From: Elysia chlorotica
Lineage: Eukaryota > Mollusca > Gastropoda > Plakobranchidae
Reading direction: 5' to 3'
DNA length: 64,000 nucleotides
NCBI GenBank assembly: GCA_003991915.1
Contig: RQTK01001030.1
Coordinates: 72,083 to 136,082 of the forward strand
Shown here: in pieces, positions 1 to 42,004 of the stretch
How the letters are laid out: every line of letters begins with the position of its first letter
Numbering within the stretch: the stretch's first letter is position 1
Translations under genes and position numbers: made by a program
The notes under the pieces: generated by a model
Told to the model about the DNA's origin: nothing
What the model saw: the letters and a program-made list of their open reading frames with translations, nothing else
The model's database searches: none

Positions 1-217
1 AAAAAATTTTCCCTGTTCAGTCTCCTTCTCTTACTCTCTCTCTCTCACGCTATCTCTCTCGCTCTGTCTCTCTCCCACTCTCCGTTTCATTTCTCTAATT
101 CTACGTATTTATCTTTTTCTGTATGAACCTCACTTTCCTTCCCAAAACCATTGCTTACCTGTCGCCTCTATTTCTTCGTCTATAAAATTAAATTTTGATG
201 ACTGTTATTTCACTTCT

Positions 218-221
218 CTCT

Positions 222-257
<36 letters not shown>

Positions 258-391
258 TCTCTCTCTCTTCCTCTCTCTCTCTCTCTTTCTCACTCTCTCT
301 CTCACTTTCTCTTCCTATCTTTCCTTATATACATTTATTTTTATTTAGGGGATGAAGAGAGAGAGAGGGGATATATATCCCTCCACCCCTT

Positions 392-448
<57 letters not shown>

Positions 449-450
449 AT
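218..450. repeat. CT microsatellites
   Basis: Two CT-rich blocks (about 218-300 and 395-450) in the intron before the first exon in the window. Confidence 0.95.
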
Positions 451-522
451 CTATTCAGCTATCTATGTATCTATCTCTTTTTAATGTCTTCACATTTCCT
501 TCCCTGTTTTTATCCTTGCCAG

Positions 523-29476
<28,954 letters not shown>

Positions 29477-29735
29477 CACAGGAAGAGTGTCAGATTTTTG
29501 TTTGTTTGTTTATCTTGAATTTTGTTGGGCTTAAGACAGAAGTGCCATATATCTACAATGAGAAAAGATATGATGTTCTACTACATTAAGATGTTAGAAC
29601 ATACTTGGTGTTACCTCACACTAACATTGCATTTTTCAATTAGCATTAAAATAAAAATTAAAAAATGTTGGTACACGATAGATCATTTATGTTTTTTTTT
29701 AATCCTTTATATATACACACACACACACATATAAT

Positions 29736-29740
<5 letters not shown>

Positions 29741-29774
<34 letters not shown>
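29741..29774. repeat. AT dinucleotide run
   Basis: About 17 AT units, 260 bp past the stop of the CNBD2-like gene, probably just beyond its 3' UTR. Confidence 0.95.
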
Positions 29775-29777
<3 letters not shown>

Positions 29778-31106
29778 AGAGACCACAATACCTGTTTTTT
29801 ATTCATGAAGCTGATCATTAGTTTTGACAACATTTGTCTGAGACTTTATACAAAGTATGCCTGTAAGATAGACACGCATTAAATAGGTTGATTTGAAATT
29901 GCACATTAAAAAAACGATGTGTGTTACTGACATGTATGAATTTGCCTGATTAGCTATTCCTGAGAGAAGGAAAACATTGATTGTAGTCTTTTCAATGACC
30001 TGATTCCGATTTGTTTACACATGCCTTTATTTGGTATTAGCAATAAGATAAATTTGACTTTTATATTGACATAATGTTTTTGTAAAGAAAAATTTATAGT
30101 ACGTATTAATCCTTTAATACGCTCTGTCATAAAGGCAGGGGAAAGCATAATACTTCATGTTATTTTCGTTTTATGAAATGACATTTCATTTACGTTCTTT
30201 ATTTTATACAACTGGTCTTGCTCGACATATATTTGTAACTTAAAATGTACACATTACCTCATAACGAATATGAAATAATGCAATGTATGAAGAGCATTAT
30301 GCAAGAATTAATGAAACTAGTCTTTATGTTCTTTCTCTCTGTCCCAAGTGATATCCTTTTATAACTTCATCAGAAAAAGAAAACTTAACAAGTTTCGATT
30401 GACAATACTGTGTTAAACTATTTAATCAAATGTCAACTTATATGAAAGAGCCTCGATGTATAAATATTTGGGCATTCAAAAGTGTGATTATTCGAAAGGC
30501 CATAACATGACGAGTCTGGTGAAACACTGCATTACCTTAAAAATGTCATATTTTGCCTACTTCAATTCAAATAAATTATATTGAACTATTCGTTTACGTG
30601 TTGATTGATAAGTCATCACGCAATCAATCTATGTTGCATGTCTATACAGTAGTTGTGAGTCTTTTGTCTTGTTCATCTAAACGGACAAGTACAGAGTCAG
30701 CAAGTACAGATACAAAGAAATCAGCTTGAGTACTTTTAATGCATGATGAATTAGATTTTAAAGCACCATGGGTGTTATAACTTAGAGAAACATCAACCCA
30801 ATCGCTGATTCGTGTTTGTTGATTTGTCTGTTTCTTAATAGTCATTGCCAGCGACTAGACTATATCGAGGAGACCAAAATCTTGACAATATGCGTGTCAG
30901 ATATTATTTCAAACAGAATATCATGTACTTTAAATATGTACACAACTTGACCTCAAATGTCCAGAAGCGGACACACCAAACCAATACCCGTTAACAGATC
31001 AGTCCAGGCTGATCTGTCTTACGACATCTCAGCGAACGATCTCAGCATCAATGGGTCTCAATTAAGTTGATTAGTCATACCACGGCTTTTGCCAGAGTCC
31101 TGTTGT

Positions 31107-31380
<274 letters not shown>

Positions 31381-31611
31381 CGGAGGAGGAGGGAGAGGAG
31401 AAAAAAGAGGATGTCGATTAAATGTATACCGTAGCTCTGTTTATCCATTTAACAAAAACAAACATTGATCTATTCTGTTGATGTTTTAATTAAAATACAG
31501 TGGGAAATTAAAAACAGTACTACATAATGTAATATTAAACCAACATACCTCTGTGGTTTTAATGTGATAATATATATTTTATTATTCAATAAGCAATGCT
31601 CTGGTAAGTGA

Positions 31612-31825
31612 AGCTACCAAAGTTTGACGTCCTCCAGCACCGCGGACTGGTCCCAAGAAAAAAGTATGATAATTCACGCACTGCTACACAGACACAGAGC
31701 CGAGATTTAAGTACTTCTGTCTCAATCTGCCAAATTATACGAACACCGACCTAATAGTAGGGAAACATTCGGGCATGGTCGGAAATCGAACCGAATAGAA
31801 GCTGAATTCAGCCACCTAGCCCTGC
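31612..31825 (-). mobile_element. Degenerate SINE, reverse orientation
   Basis: On the plus strand the reversed body is visible: gactggtcccaag, ctgtctcaatctgcc, aattatacgaacaccgac and ggtcggaaatcgaacc. It matches the family order in reverse with many substitutions. Confidence 0.6.
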
Positions 31826-34104
31826 AGATTTTGTGGTACGTTAGAAAGAACAAAAACTACTTCGCTATAACACATCTATGTTGTCCCATGTCAAAATCAT
31901 TGACAAATTGAAGAATCAGTGTTAATTTTTTTAAATTTGATTTTTACTTTGCTAAAAAAACACTTCGGACAATTATATTGGTAAAGGTTGTGTGAACAGT
32001 TTGTTTATAGTTTGAGCCGGTTGACCTATCCTAAATTCATCTTGGTACGAGTTTATGATTGGACTATGATTTAAGGTAGAGGCTTCTCAAAACAACAGGG
32101 AGGGTCACCAAAATAAGAAAAAAAAATATTTGCACTTAGACTCGTGAGCTTTATTATTAAAAATTAAGAAACAGTTTGGGACAGTTTGCATTGTAAGCTA
32201 GTAGGCTGCCAAAATATGCCCAACTGTGATATTTACATAAAAGAAATAGATTACTGTTAACAGTATTGTTTAAAAATGTTCACCTTGCTCAATTTGGTGA
32301 CTTGGCCTGTAAAGGTAGTACAATTCAACTCACCTAAACATAAACAAGAACAGAATCAAACTTCAGTATTGAGACAGTCAAGTCACGTAGCTGCACAGAG
32401 AAGGAGGGGGATCTAGAGTGTACAGATTTTATACACGATAATGAATAATGTGATTGTCGACTGTCTTGAAAAGAGTAAGTTCTTTTTATTTAAGTAAAAT
32501 AATAGACTTTATCGTAATTCTTTTTGTTTTACATAGCGCTATTATTTCGTTTTACAAATTTAGCTCTTTCTATGAAACATTGAGTTTTATTAAATATCCC
32601 ATATGCGGCTCATTGCTGTCGAATATGTATGGATGACCTATGGCACTTGTCGGACATTTTTCAAATTTTTACTGGAAATGTTTCCTCTTCTAATAAATTT
32701 TCGTAGGCATAACGAAACATAAGACGTTATAAAATGTATTTTGTGTGATTTAATTAGAATAGCCATACCTAACTGTTTTCCTGTCGCAAAACCGACTTGA
32801 ATTTTGTAATAACACAATTGGATTTATCATTTCCAGTTGGTAAAAAAAATGTTTTAGTAGCAAAATTTTAACCCCTTTACTTAAAAAAATATGTTCCAAT
32901 TTGTGGTCTCGCCAAACACACTGTTATGCCACTATAGTGATCTAACATGGTACAATTAACGAAATCAACTAAAAAGTTTGAAATGCACACAAAACGATTT
33001 TGAAATAAAATTAAAGTATTCTCTTTGTATCGTGGTGTTACAGTTAAAGCACTATTTACTAAAATGCTTTTTACAAAGATTCCACCTGCCACAACAATCG
33101 TTTTCATTCTATCCGCTTTTGCTAACATAAAGATCTATAAGTGAATTAGAAAAAAGCACATTAATCCGAAACATTTTGAAATAGCTTCATGTATATATGT
33201 CTATAAATAGCTCGTCATAATCGGTGAAAGGGTATTTCCAGATCCTTTCCTGAAATGAATAATCTCAGTAATTCCAGGTAAATGAAATAGTCAGAGATCC
33301 TTTCCAAAGAAATCGTCGTACCAGATCAGATCAATTTTAAACCCAAGACTTTCATCAGAGAAGTGATTGGGGAAATATAAAGTAATATATCAAATACATT
33401 ATATTTAACATAATAAAACGACAAAGTATTAATACAAGTAGCTAAAAGTGCAATAGTAGCAGTCTACCTTTAAAACTTAGAACATAGCGTATTCAAACGC
33501 AGTCTCCATTATTTTTGGTTTGCCTATTCGACTAAAGGTGGTGCATTCTAAGTTTTACGACTGATACTAATCTACCTAGGTAAAATGTATGTGTTTTGCG
33601 CTTTGAAAAGAAAATGACAATTTGGTAGGCATATCTGAAGTCAGTTTTATTGCAACACAGTGCAGTCAGCCCATAGCTTCCTCTTAAAATATTTGTGGAT
33701 ATTTTTTTTATTAAGAAGAGTTGATTCTGTTTTAATATTGTAGTGTTTGGAAAGAACAGGCGTTATGTAATTCTTTTTGTGCGAAAACAAACCACAAAAT
33801 CTAAACAGGTTTAAGAAGACTATAAATGATTTTAGAGAAGTTTGCGGGTAGACTAGAACTACCTTTGCTATAAATAATGTCGGTTCAACAGCATTATTAA
33901 GTATTGGCTGCCACATTAACAAATATAAAATTATTGTTCCATAATTTATTCGACCCGTTCAACAATGCCGGGTAGGCGGTATGTCTTCAAAACTGTTATG
34001 AAAATATTTGCATTGAGATAAATCATTCTAAATATACAAGTAATTTGTTTTTCACAACGGCTGTAACTGTGTCAACTGATCTCTGCTCAAAACTTTTCCA
34101 GCAG

Positions 34105-34214
34105 CGCAATGCTTGCACTCAGACACAGAGTCTGACAAGGACGAGAACAACAACAACTTAGAGGATAGTGTGAACACAAGGCGGAGGAAGAATGTCAAGT
34201 CTCTAATATGGGAG
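34105..34214 (+). CDS. Plus polycystin exon 1 (first recognised)
   Basis: Acceptor ttttccagcag (ccag three bases earlier is an alternative), donor gtaagcca. It begins with two bases of a split codon, so an upstream exon is required. It encodes HSDTESDKDENNNNLEDS then RRRKNVKSLIWE, the acidic then basic cytosolic run before S1. Confidence 0.75.
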
Positions 34215-35526
34215 GTAAGCCAGCTCTGGCGTGAGTAAGCAAGGCTGTATTATGGACGGGTCTCAAGACTAGCGTCTGAAAATTTTTCGAGCTGTCACTC
34301 AGAGACACTGCACGGATACCGAAACTCCTGTCTCAGCCGATTACCTAGCACCGACTAGGGTTGTAGGGCAATAAATCGAACAAATGCTTCTTTTTTCTTT
34401 TCTGATTGTGGGTTTTGAACACTTCCGCAAGGCAGAAGTTTTCTTAGACATGCGATGTTTTCACAAACTGATTACTAGTCCTTTCGAGATAAAGTATTGC
34501 TGCTGACGTAGGACGCCAATAAACCAACGGACTTACGTTTCTTTACTCCAAGTTGGATTGGATTAAAGATATAAATTGTATTTCGAAACCTGCTCCCGAC
34601 CCAATTATAAATTCCTTATGCTATTTCCAAAAATAATGTACATTTATTTTTTACACTCTTCTCTGAAGTTGCTGTATCACGAAATCATATATTCGATCTA
34701 AAAAATAGATATTATTTTGAATTCTAGAATAGCCGTTTAACATAACTCCATCAACTATTCATAACATCGTAACCTAAAATCATCTGTGTCAATTGTAATT
34801 CACTTAGCTGTCCATAACGTGTCGATTGACCGTATTTTTTTTTTAAACTCAATTGTTTAAACGTGTCAACTGAGCATTATTTGTTGAACTCACCGCCCGT
34901 AACCCAACATACTTTGAAATAACTATTCCAACTAGTAACCAAATCACAACATAAACTCCAACCAAAGCTTTTAACTCAGCTTAATGTTTGGGATTCTTTT
35001 TTATCAAATCAAATCACAAGTGGAACTCGTGTCAATCGACTTATCATCAATTCCACACAGGCTGTCTTCTATAGCCTCCTCCTCACCCTGCTAGTCTGCA
35101 TAGCCTTTGACATCAGGGACCAGCGATCGTATGGGTTTCACTCCCACATTGTTGCTGCGACAGATCCAAAAGGAAAGATTGGAAAGGTAAGATAGAACCA
35201 TTCGGAAGGCAGTCACTGTCTGCGTTTTAATCTTCTTTGGTGTGAATGATTTATATTGGTGCTTGATACATATGAACAGGTCGAATCCAACGCATGTGTT
35301 TCTATACAACGAATTTGAAAAGTCAAAGCTTAATGTGAATGAAGAACGACTTTATAATTATTAGAAATGTGTAGATTTTAAATTCAACCCCAATGTATCA
35401 ATTACGTTACTAGACGATTGAATATGAGTTATTTAAACGCTTTAAAGATGCATGCTTCTATTACGCATTTGTCCAAGCGCTGACCAACTAAAACATCTGT
35501 ATTATGGTTTCTGTTAGGTCCCTTAT

Positions 35527-35587
<61 letters not shown>

Positions 35588-35649
35588 ACTCTCACTCTCT
35601 CTTTCTCTCAACCTCCTTCCTTCTCTCTCTCCTTTTCTATCTTTCTCTC

Positions 35650-35710
<61 letters not shown>

Positions 35711-38700
35711 TGTTTTCTTTTTGACCCGTACTCTCATTCTCTAACTCTTTTCATTATCACTTCTCATGTAGCACTTCTCTTTCAACTCTTCTCCTGTTTT
35801 CTTGTTGTTTTAGATGTCTACACCTAAGGAAATGTTTGACTGGGCTCGGGACTATCTGGCACCCTTCTTGTATGAAATCACACGGTGGAAGAACCTAACC
35901 ATGGGGAACAGCACGCGAGCTACAGCATCTCTGGCTACATACAAAATCGGTCCCACCAGGATAAGACAGCATAGGATGCCTCAACGTGAGACATAGACTG
36001 ATAGAAAGGCGGAGAGACATAACATAGACAGACAGACGGACATACTGACAAGGAGAATGTTAGAAAGAGAGTGACAGCGGGAGTAAAAAGAGGGGAGATC
36101 AGGGTGCAACAGGTAGACAGATACAGAAACAATAATTTGAGACAGAGACAGTGGCACAGACAGAGAGTGAGAGGGGGTGACAGGGCGTGACAGTGAGAGA
36201 GTGAGTGAGTGAGTGGGTGAATGAGTGAGTGAGTAAGTAAGTGAGTAAGTGAGTTGGTGAGTGAGTGAGTTAGTGATTGGGTGACTAAATGAATGAGTGA
36301 GTGAGTGCGTAAGCGAGTGAGTGAGTGAGTCAGTCGGTCAGTGGATGAATGAGTGAGTGAGTGAGTCAGTCAGTCAGTACACAGAAAGAAAAACAAAAAC
36401 AGAGGGCAATAGATAGAAATACCAAGTTAACTAGGGCTTAATCAAATCAAGTACTTTTTGTGACAAAAAAAATCACCCAATCTGCATTATTAGTTTTTGG
36501 TTTGTTTCAGTAACGTCCAGTACTCTTGTGGTAAATTCCCAACTAGCTACATACTATAGGTGCATCGTTTGGCTTCTAGCACGAAATAAAACGTTTAAAT
36601 GGTGCAATGAAATGGTATCAGTTTTATAGGTAAACCAACTCTTGGTCTTGAAAAAAGAGTATACCTCAATAAAACTGTAAATTTTTTGTGATGAGCTAAT
36701 TTCACTAGGGGGTTCTCGCTTGTAATTTCATTGATAGCTCACTCACTCACTCACTCATGCCCGTTATGCCTCATGGCATGTAGGGCAGCAACAAAGGATC
36801 TCCACTCCTGTCTGTTCTGGGCCAGCCTTTGCACCGAACTCCACGTGTGCTTCATGGTCTTCAGCTCGCTCTCCACCGTGCGCCTCCAGGTGTTTTTAGG
36901 CCGCCCCCTCTTTCTTCTCCCCTCCGGTGTCCAGTGAAGGGCTGTGCGCTGGTGACATTTTTGTTGTGCGCCGTCCATTTTGGGGGAGTTAAAATATGTT
37001 TGAAATTTGCGTTCTTACTTTGGACAGAGATCAAAGCCTCTTTCTCTGATAAGGCACCAGATGCGTTTGATAGAAGACAAAAGAGAAAAACGACGACAAA
37101 CCATAGTAAAAACACCCAGTTATTTCTTTTATCTCTTAAGTTCTTTAGTTACTCAAAGTTTTTACATTGAGAGGGAATGACGGTGAAATTGAACTTTGAT
37201 TTTATGCTTGTGCAGATTGGATGGAGATTTTTTAGTTACATTCCGTGCTACGCAGTAAGGTATTTTAAACATTTTTTTTATAAAGAAGCCGCTTCGTTCT
37301 TGTGAGTCAGTAGTAGTCTCTAGTTTTCCGTTTATCATCTATCTCTCTGGTTTCCCGTTATCATCTCTCTCTGTTTCCCGTTTATCATCTCTCTCTGTTT
37401 TCCAGTTTATAATATATCTCTCTGATTTCCCGTTTTTATCATACTTTTTTTCTTTATTTCATCTTGAAAACAAGGTTGAAATCAAATCAAAAATACTTTT
37501 TAAATTAAAGCAATCAATCTACTATTTCCCCAAAACTGAACACGCTTTGCTGTTACAGAGGGCTGCGAGTCCCCTAGCCAGTTGCAGCCTTTCCGATCTC
37601 GGTGCATCCCCAGCTGGTCCTCCAGCGATCTTGCCTGGGCCGACTACACTACAAATTGGAAACTGGAGCATTACACAGGTGCATACAGGTATGAGCGAAA
37701 ATTAAGTTTTATGCCAGCATAGTATTATGGAAAATTGAATGTATTCATATTAGCATAATTCGGATGTAAAATTAATTTTATTTTAATTCAATAAAGTATA
37801 ACAATTCGTTGTATTTTGTTTATTTTTGTTTTGTTCTTTTTTCCATTAAATTTGAGTTTGAATCTGCAATCATTCCTGTGTATTTCTAACCGATAAACCT
37901 CAACGATTTAAAGTAAAGTTTTAATCGATAAAAAGCAGGCCGTGATGGTTTTAACCACCAAATACCGTGCATTGTAGTGTTGGCAATCATGTCCCGTCAT
38001 AGTTACTATCCTTCGCTGCTTTCAATGCCCCCGTCCATTTCCCTAACTAGTCATGTTGTTAGTCCGCCCGTCGTCTTTTCTCGTTGTTTGCCTAGCTGGG
38101 CTTTCATTCAACCATTCCAGGTGACAGTTCTAATAAAATTTGTCTTCAGTTATGCACCTTTGATTTACTTCTTTTTTAACCTTTAATAATGAATGTTCCA
38201 CGTGCGGCTTGGTTGCTGTTACTTTTATGTTCTTAACGGTGTTCCGCTTCTGCTGCGTCTAATAAATCTTCAAATGCATTTCGGTACTTCAGTACTTCTC
38301 TCAGATGATCTGATTGGATTTAAAAAGGTTAAGTTAAATTTGGTGGCTGCACTTCTTCTTGCATTTTACCCTAAATAATGCTGAAACTGGGATACATAGT
38401 TACGCCTGGGTAGGCCTTTGCTGAGAGAAGCCCACCTCTAAATCTCTTGCTGACAGACTGAAGTAATCTATTTGGATTTTTAAAAAGTAATTTTCTGAGC
38501 TTTTCTAGGTCCGATTTCTTCTTGTTGTTGAAACCAAGTATTGCCAATCACATGATTAATAAGCTGGTCTGCATTGTGCCCCTGCCTTACCTATATTGTC
38601 AATAGAAAACTCCTATGCCAACACCAGCTTTAGCTGATGTAGGCATAGTGCCTATAATTGAGTAATTTTGACGTAACGGCTATTATTTTTTCTTTTAAGT

Positions 38701-41700
38701 TTTACTAGCGGCAAGCATTTAAATTATGTACAATATTCTTTTACTGTCTTTCCAATTTCCCATTTCTTTCTTATTTCAATGCTTTTTCATGTTCTGTACT
38801 TGCAGAGTGTATTTATATACTCTGAAATACTCTTTAAGTTCCTGACTCTTAATCACAGACCAATGACTTCACTTAGGCTTTACTTATAACTAAATAATAT
38901 TGTCTAGTCTATCAATGTCTTGCTTGATGCTTTTTAGTTTGCCTTTTCGCTTCATTGTCCGGACATGCCACGTTGTAATGGGAAACTGTTTGTGAATTAA
39001 ATCATACTTATTATTGAAAGCAAAACTGTCGTCTTAAACGTTTGGCGTATTGTAAATTGAAATTAAATGTAATCTTTTAAATATAGAAAGGCAAGGGAAG
39101 GGCAAGAAAGAACTGCTTAAACCACTGAATACTGAAGGGGTATGGCGGACGCTTTCATGTCAGAACGTACACCAAAAGCTGGAGACAGAGTGGCACTCCA
39201 TTATTTATGGAGGATGGCTCTGATATAAAACAATGTTGAGATAATTACTTTCTTCCATTAATACAGTGTCCAAGTACATCATACGTTTCATATTTTTATT
39301 TCTAAAAATGTAAGATAATTATTTCAAGTTATACACAATCGTATATTTAAGAAAGGTAAGAGAACTCCAATCCCTGATGTATTTTTTCCTGTCACAAAGG
39401 AATCGAATCAGATCGCCGTGAAGGTACAGATCTTCAAATTCTTCCAAGTTATATGAACATCTCATAACTCAAGCATACAATTATATCTATTCTTTTCAAA
39501 TTTCTGTCACTAAGTGATAGGCCTAGATCCCCGTGGAGGTACAGATCTTCAAATTCTTCCAAGTTATATGAACATCTCATAACTCAAGCATACAATTATA
39601 TCTATTTTTTTTTCTTGAAATTTCTGTCACTAAGTGATAGGCCTAGATCCCCGTGGAGGTACAGATCTTCAAATTCTTCCAAGTTATATGAACATCTCAT
39701 AACTCACGCATACAATTATATCTATTTTTTTTCAAATGTCTGTCACTAAGTGATAGGCCTAGATCCCCGTGGAGGTACAGATCTTCAAATTCTTCCAAGT
39801 TATATGTACATAACTCATAACTCAAGCATACAATTATATCTATTTTTTTTCAAATGTCTGTCACTAAGTGATAGGCCTAGATCCCCGTGGAGGTACAGCC
39901 GGTGGGCGCACGTCGGGGGCACGCCTGTGGCAGGACGTCTGGGGTTTTACCCGATCGGGGGGTACGTCCATGACATGTCGGGGACGCTAGAGGAGGTCAA
40001 GGCCAATCTCACAGAGCTTGAGGTGCGGTATACATGGATGCAGAAAGTTAGAGCGTTTGTATCAAGATTGGGAGGTCGATGGTTCGAATCCCATGATTGT
40101 TCAAAAATGTGTCCGATTTCGTTTCCTGTGAGTGTTTGGGTCGGTGTCAGTATTATGTGACCGACTGAGACAGGAGTCCAGGTCTCAGTCTGGTGTGTGG
40201 CAGCAAATAAATTTGTCAGTCGTCAGTTCTAAGGCCCGTCCACAATATGATCTAATGAATGCTGGCTCTGGGCGTTAAACCAACACAACTCAACTTAACC
40301 CAGAAATATGTAAGCGCATAACTATGGAATATAGTTTATTCCTTGTAATGGTTAAATAACGCGTCTGTCCTTCTCTATTGAAGAGATTTATATGTGGTGT
40401 TTGATCTGTTGAATACCATGTCGTCGCTTCTTGAAAAGAACAAGCTCTGTAGTTTTTTTTACTCATTTTTATCTCAGGAGGTAAAGGAGTGAGATGTCCT
40501 TCTCTATTGAAGAGATTTATATGCGGTGGTTAGTCTGTTTAACACCATAATAGCTCCTTGTGGAGAGCAAGCTCTGTAGTTTTCCTTCTTTATATATTTC
40601 AGGAGGTACAGGAGTGGGTCATAATCCCATCCCTCTTTCATCTTTTCTCTATTAATGGTCAATTAGACTTAATATACACATATGTTCACTAGCTATACAG
40701 TGCTGACGTTGGACTAAGTTCACTAACTCAGAACTAAAACGGTCGTCATATGGTCTATTTACATTGTTTGGTCTAGATTTTCTTACTTTAACGTAACGGT
40801 ACTATCAAATACGAGTATATTGCTCGTTTAGTTTCCAGAAAATATTTTCAATGTTCACATTGGATGAACTTGAAGGCAAGATCAAGATTGCAGCCATCAA
40901 TTATCTTCTACGCTCTTCCTTTGTTTTAAAGGCTACGTGTTATATGTTTTTTATATTTTACGTCGACTGACTTTGACACAGATTCCTATGCAGTTATCTT
41001 GGCTTCAGCTGTGGTTCGAACCTCTGACCATCTACTCGCCAGTCTAGAGCCTTACCATATGAGCTATTGGGCCCCCTTGTGGCATCTTGGAAGGGGTCCC
41101 CGCTCTGGCGTCTGCGTCTTTCCTATGTATTGGGTCGATGTCAATAATTATAATGTGATCGGCCATGTTCAGGAGATACATCCTAGATGTTTACGTTGGG
41201 CTAAAGAAAAAAACCATTACCTTCTTGTGGCGTCGTCAATTTTATGCCAATTTAAAATACTGTTATTCTGAAACAATTGTACTGATATAAATGGAATTTT
41301 TGTGCTGCTATTTAATAAAGATTATTTTGTGTACAGTATATTGATAAGGACATTATATTTACTACCTCCCAACTCAGAATCTACACTGGGTTGATGAATG
41401 GACCAAAGTTGTATTTATAGAAACAACCATATACACTGCCAACATCAACATGTTCGCCCTGATCACCGCTCTGTTTGAGTTTCCACAAGCCATGGTTCTA
41501 CAAGCTCAGCTCTACACCCACCCTTTCAAGTAAGTAATCACATTTCGGCCACTTGAGGGGAGTATCCCAAGCCAGAAGACGAGACCGGTGAAGTCTGGCT
41601 GGGACATTTCGATCCTACTCAAGCCTTCCTATTGCGAGATTTCTATCTTTCTCACTCAATCTCTCTCTGTCTCTCTCTCAGGGATCCTGATGTCGCCGCA

Positions 41701-41926
41701 ATTTTTCTATGGGGCAGCNNNNNNNNNNNNNNNNNNNNNNNNNNNNNNNNNNNNNNNNNNNNNNNNNNNNNNNNNNNNNNNNNNNNNNNNNNNNNNNNNN
41801 NNNNNNNNNNNNNNNNNNNNNNNNNNNNNNNNNNNNNNNNNNNNNNNNNNNNNNNNNNNNNNNNNNNNNNNNNNNNNNNNNNNNNNNNNNNNNNNNNNNN
41901 NNNNNNNNNNNNNNNNNNNNNNNNNN

Positions 41927-42004
<78 letters not shown>

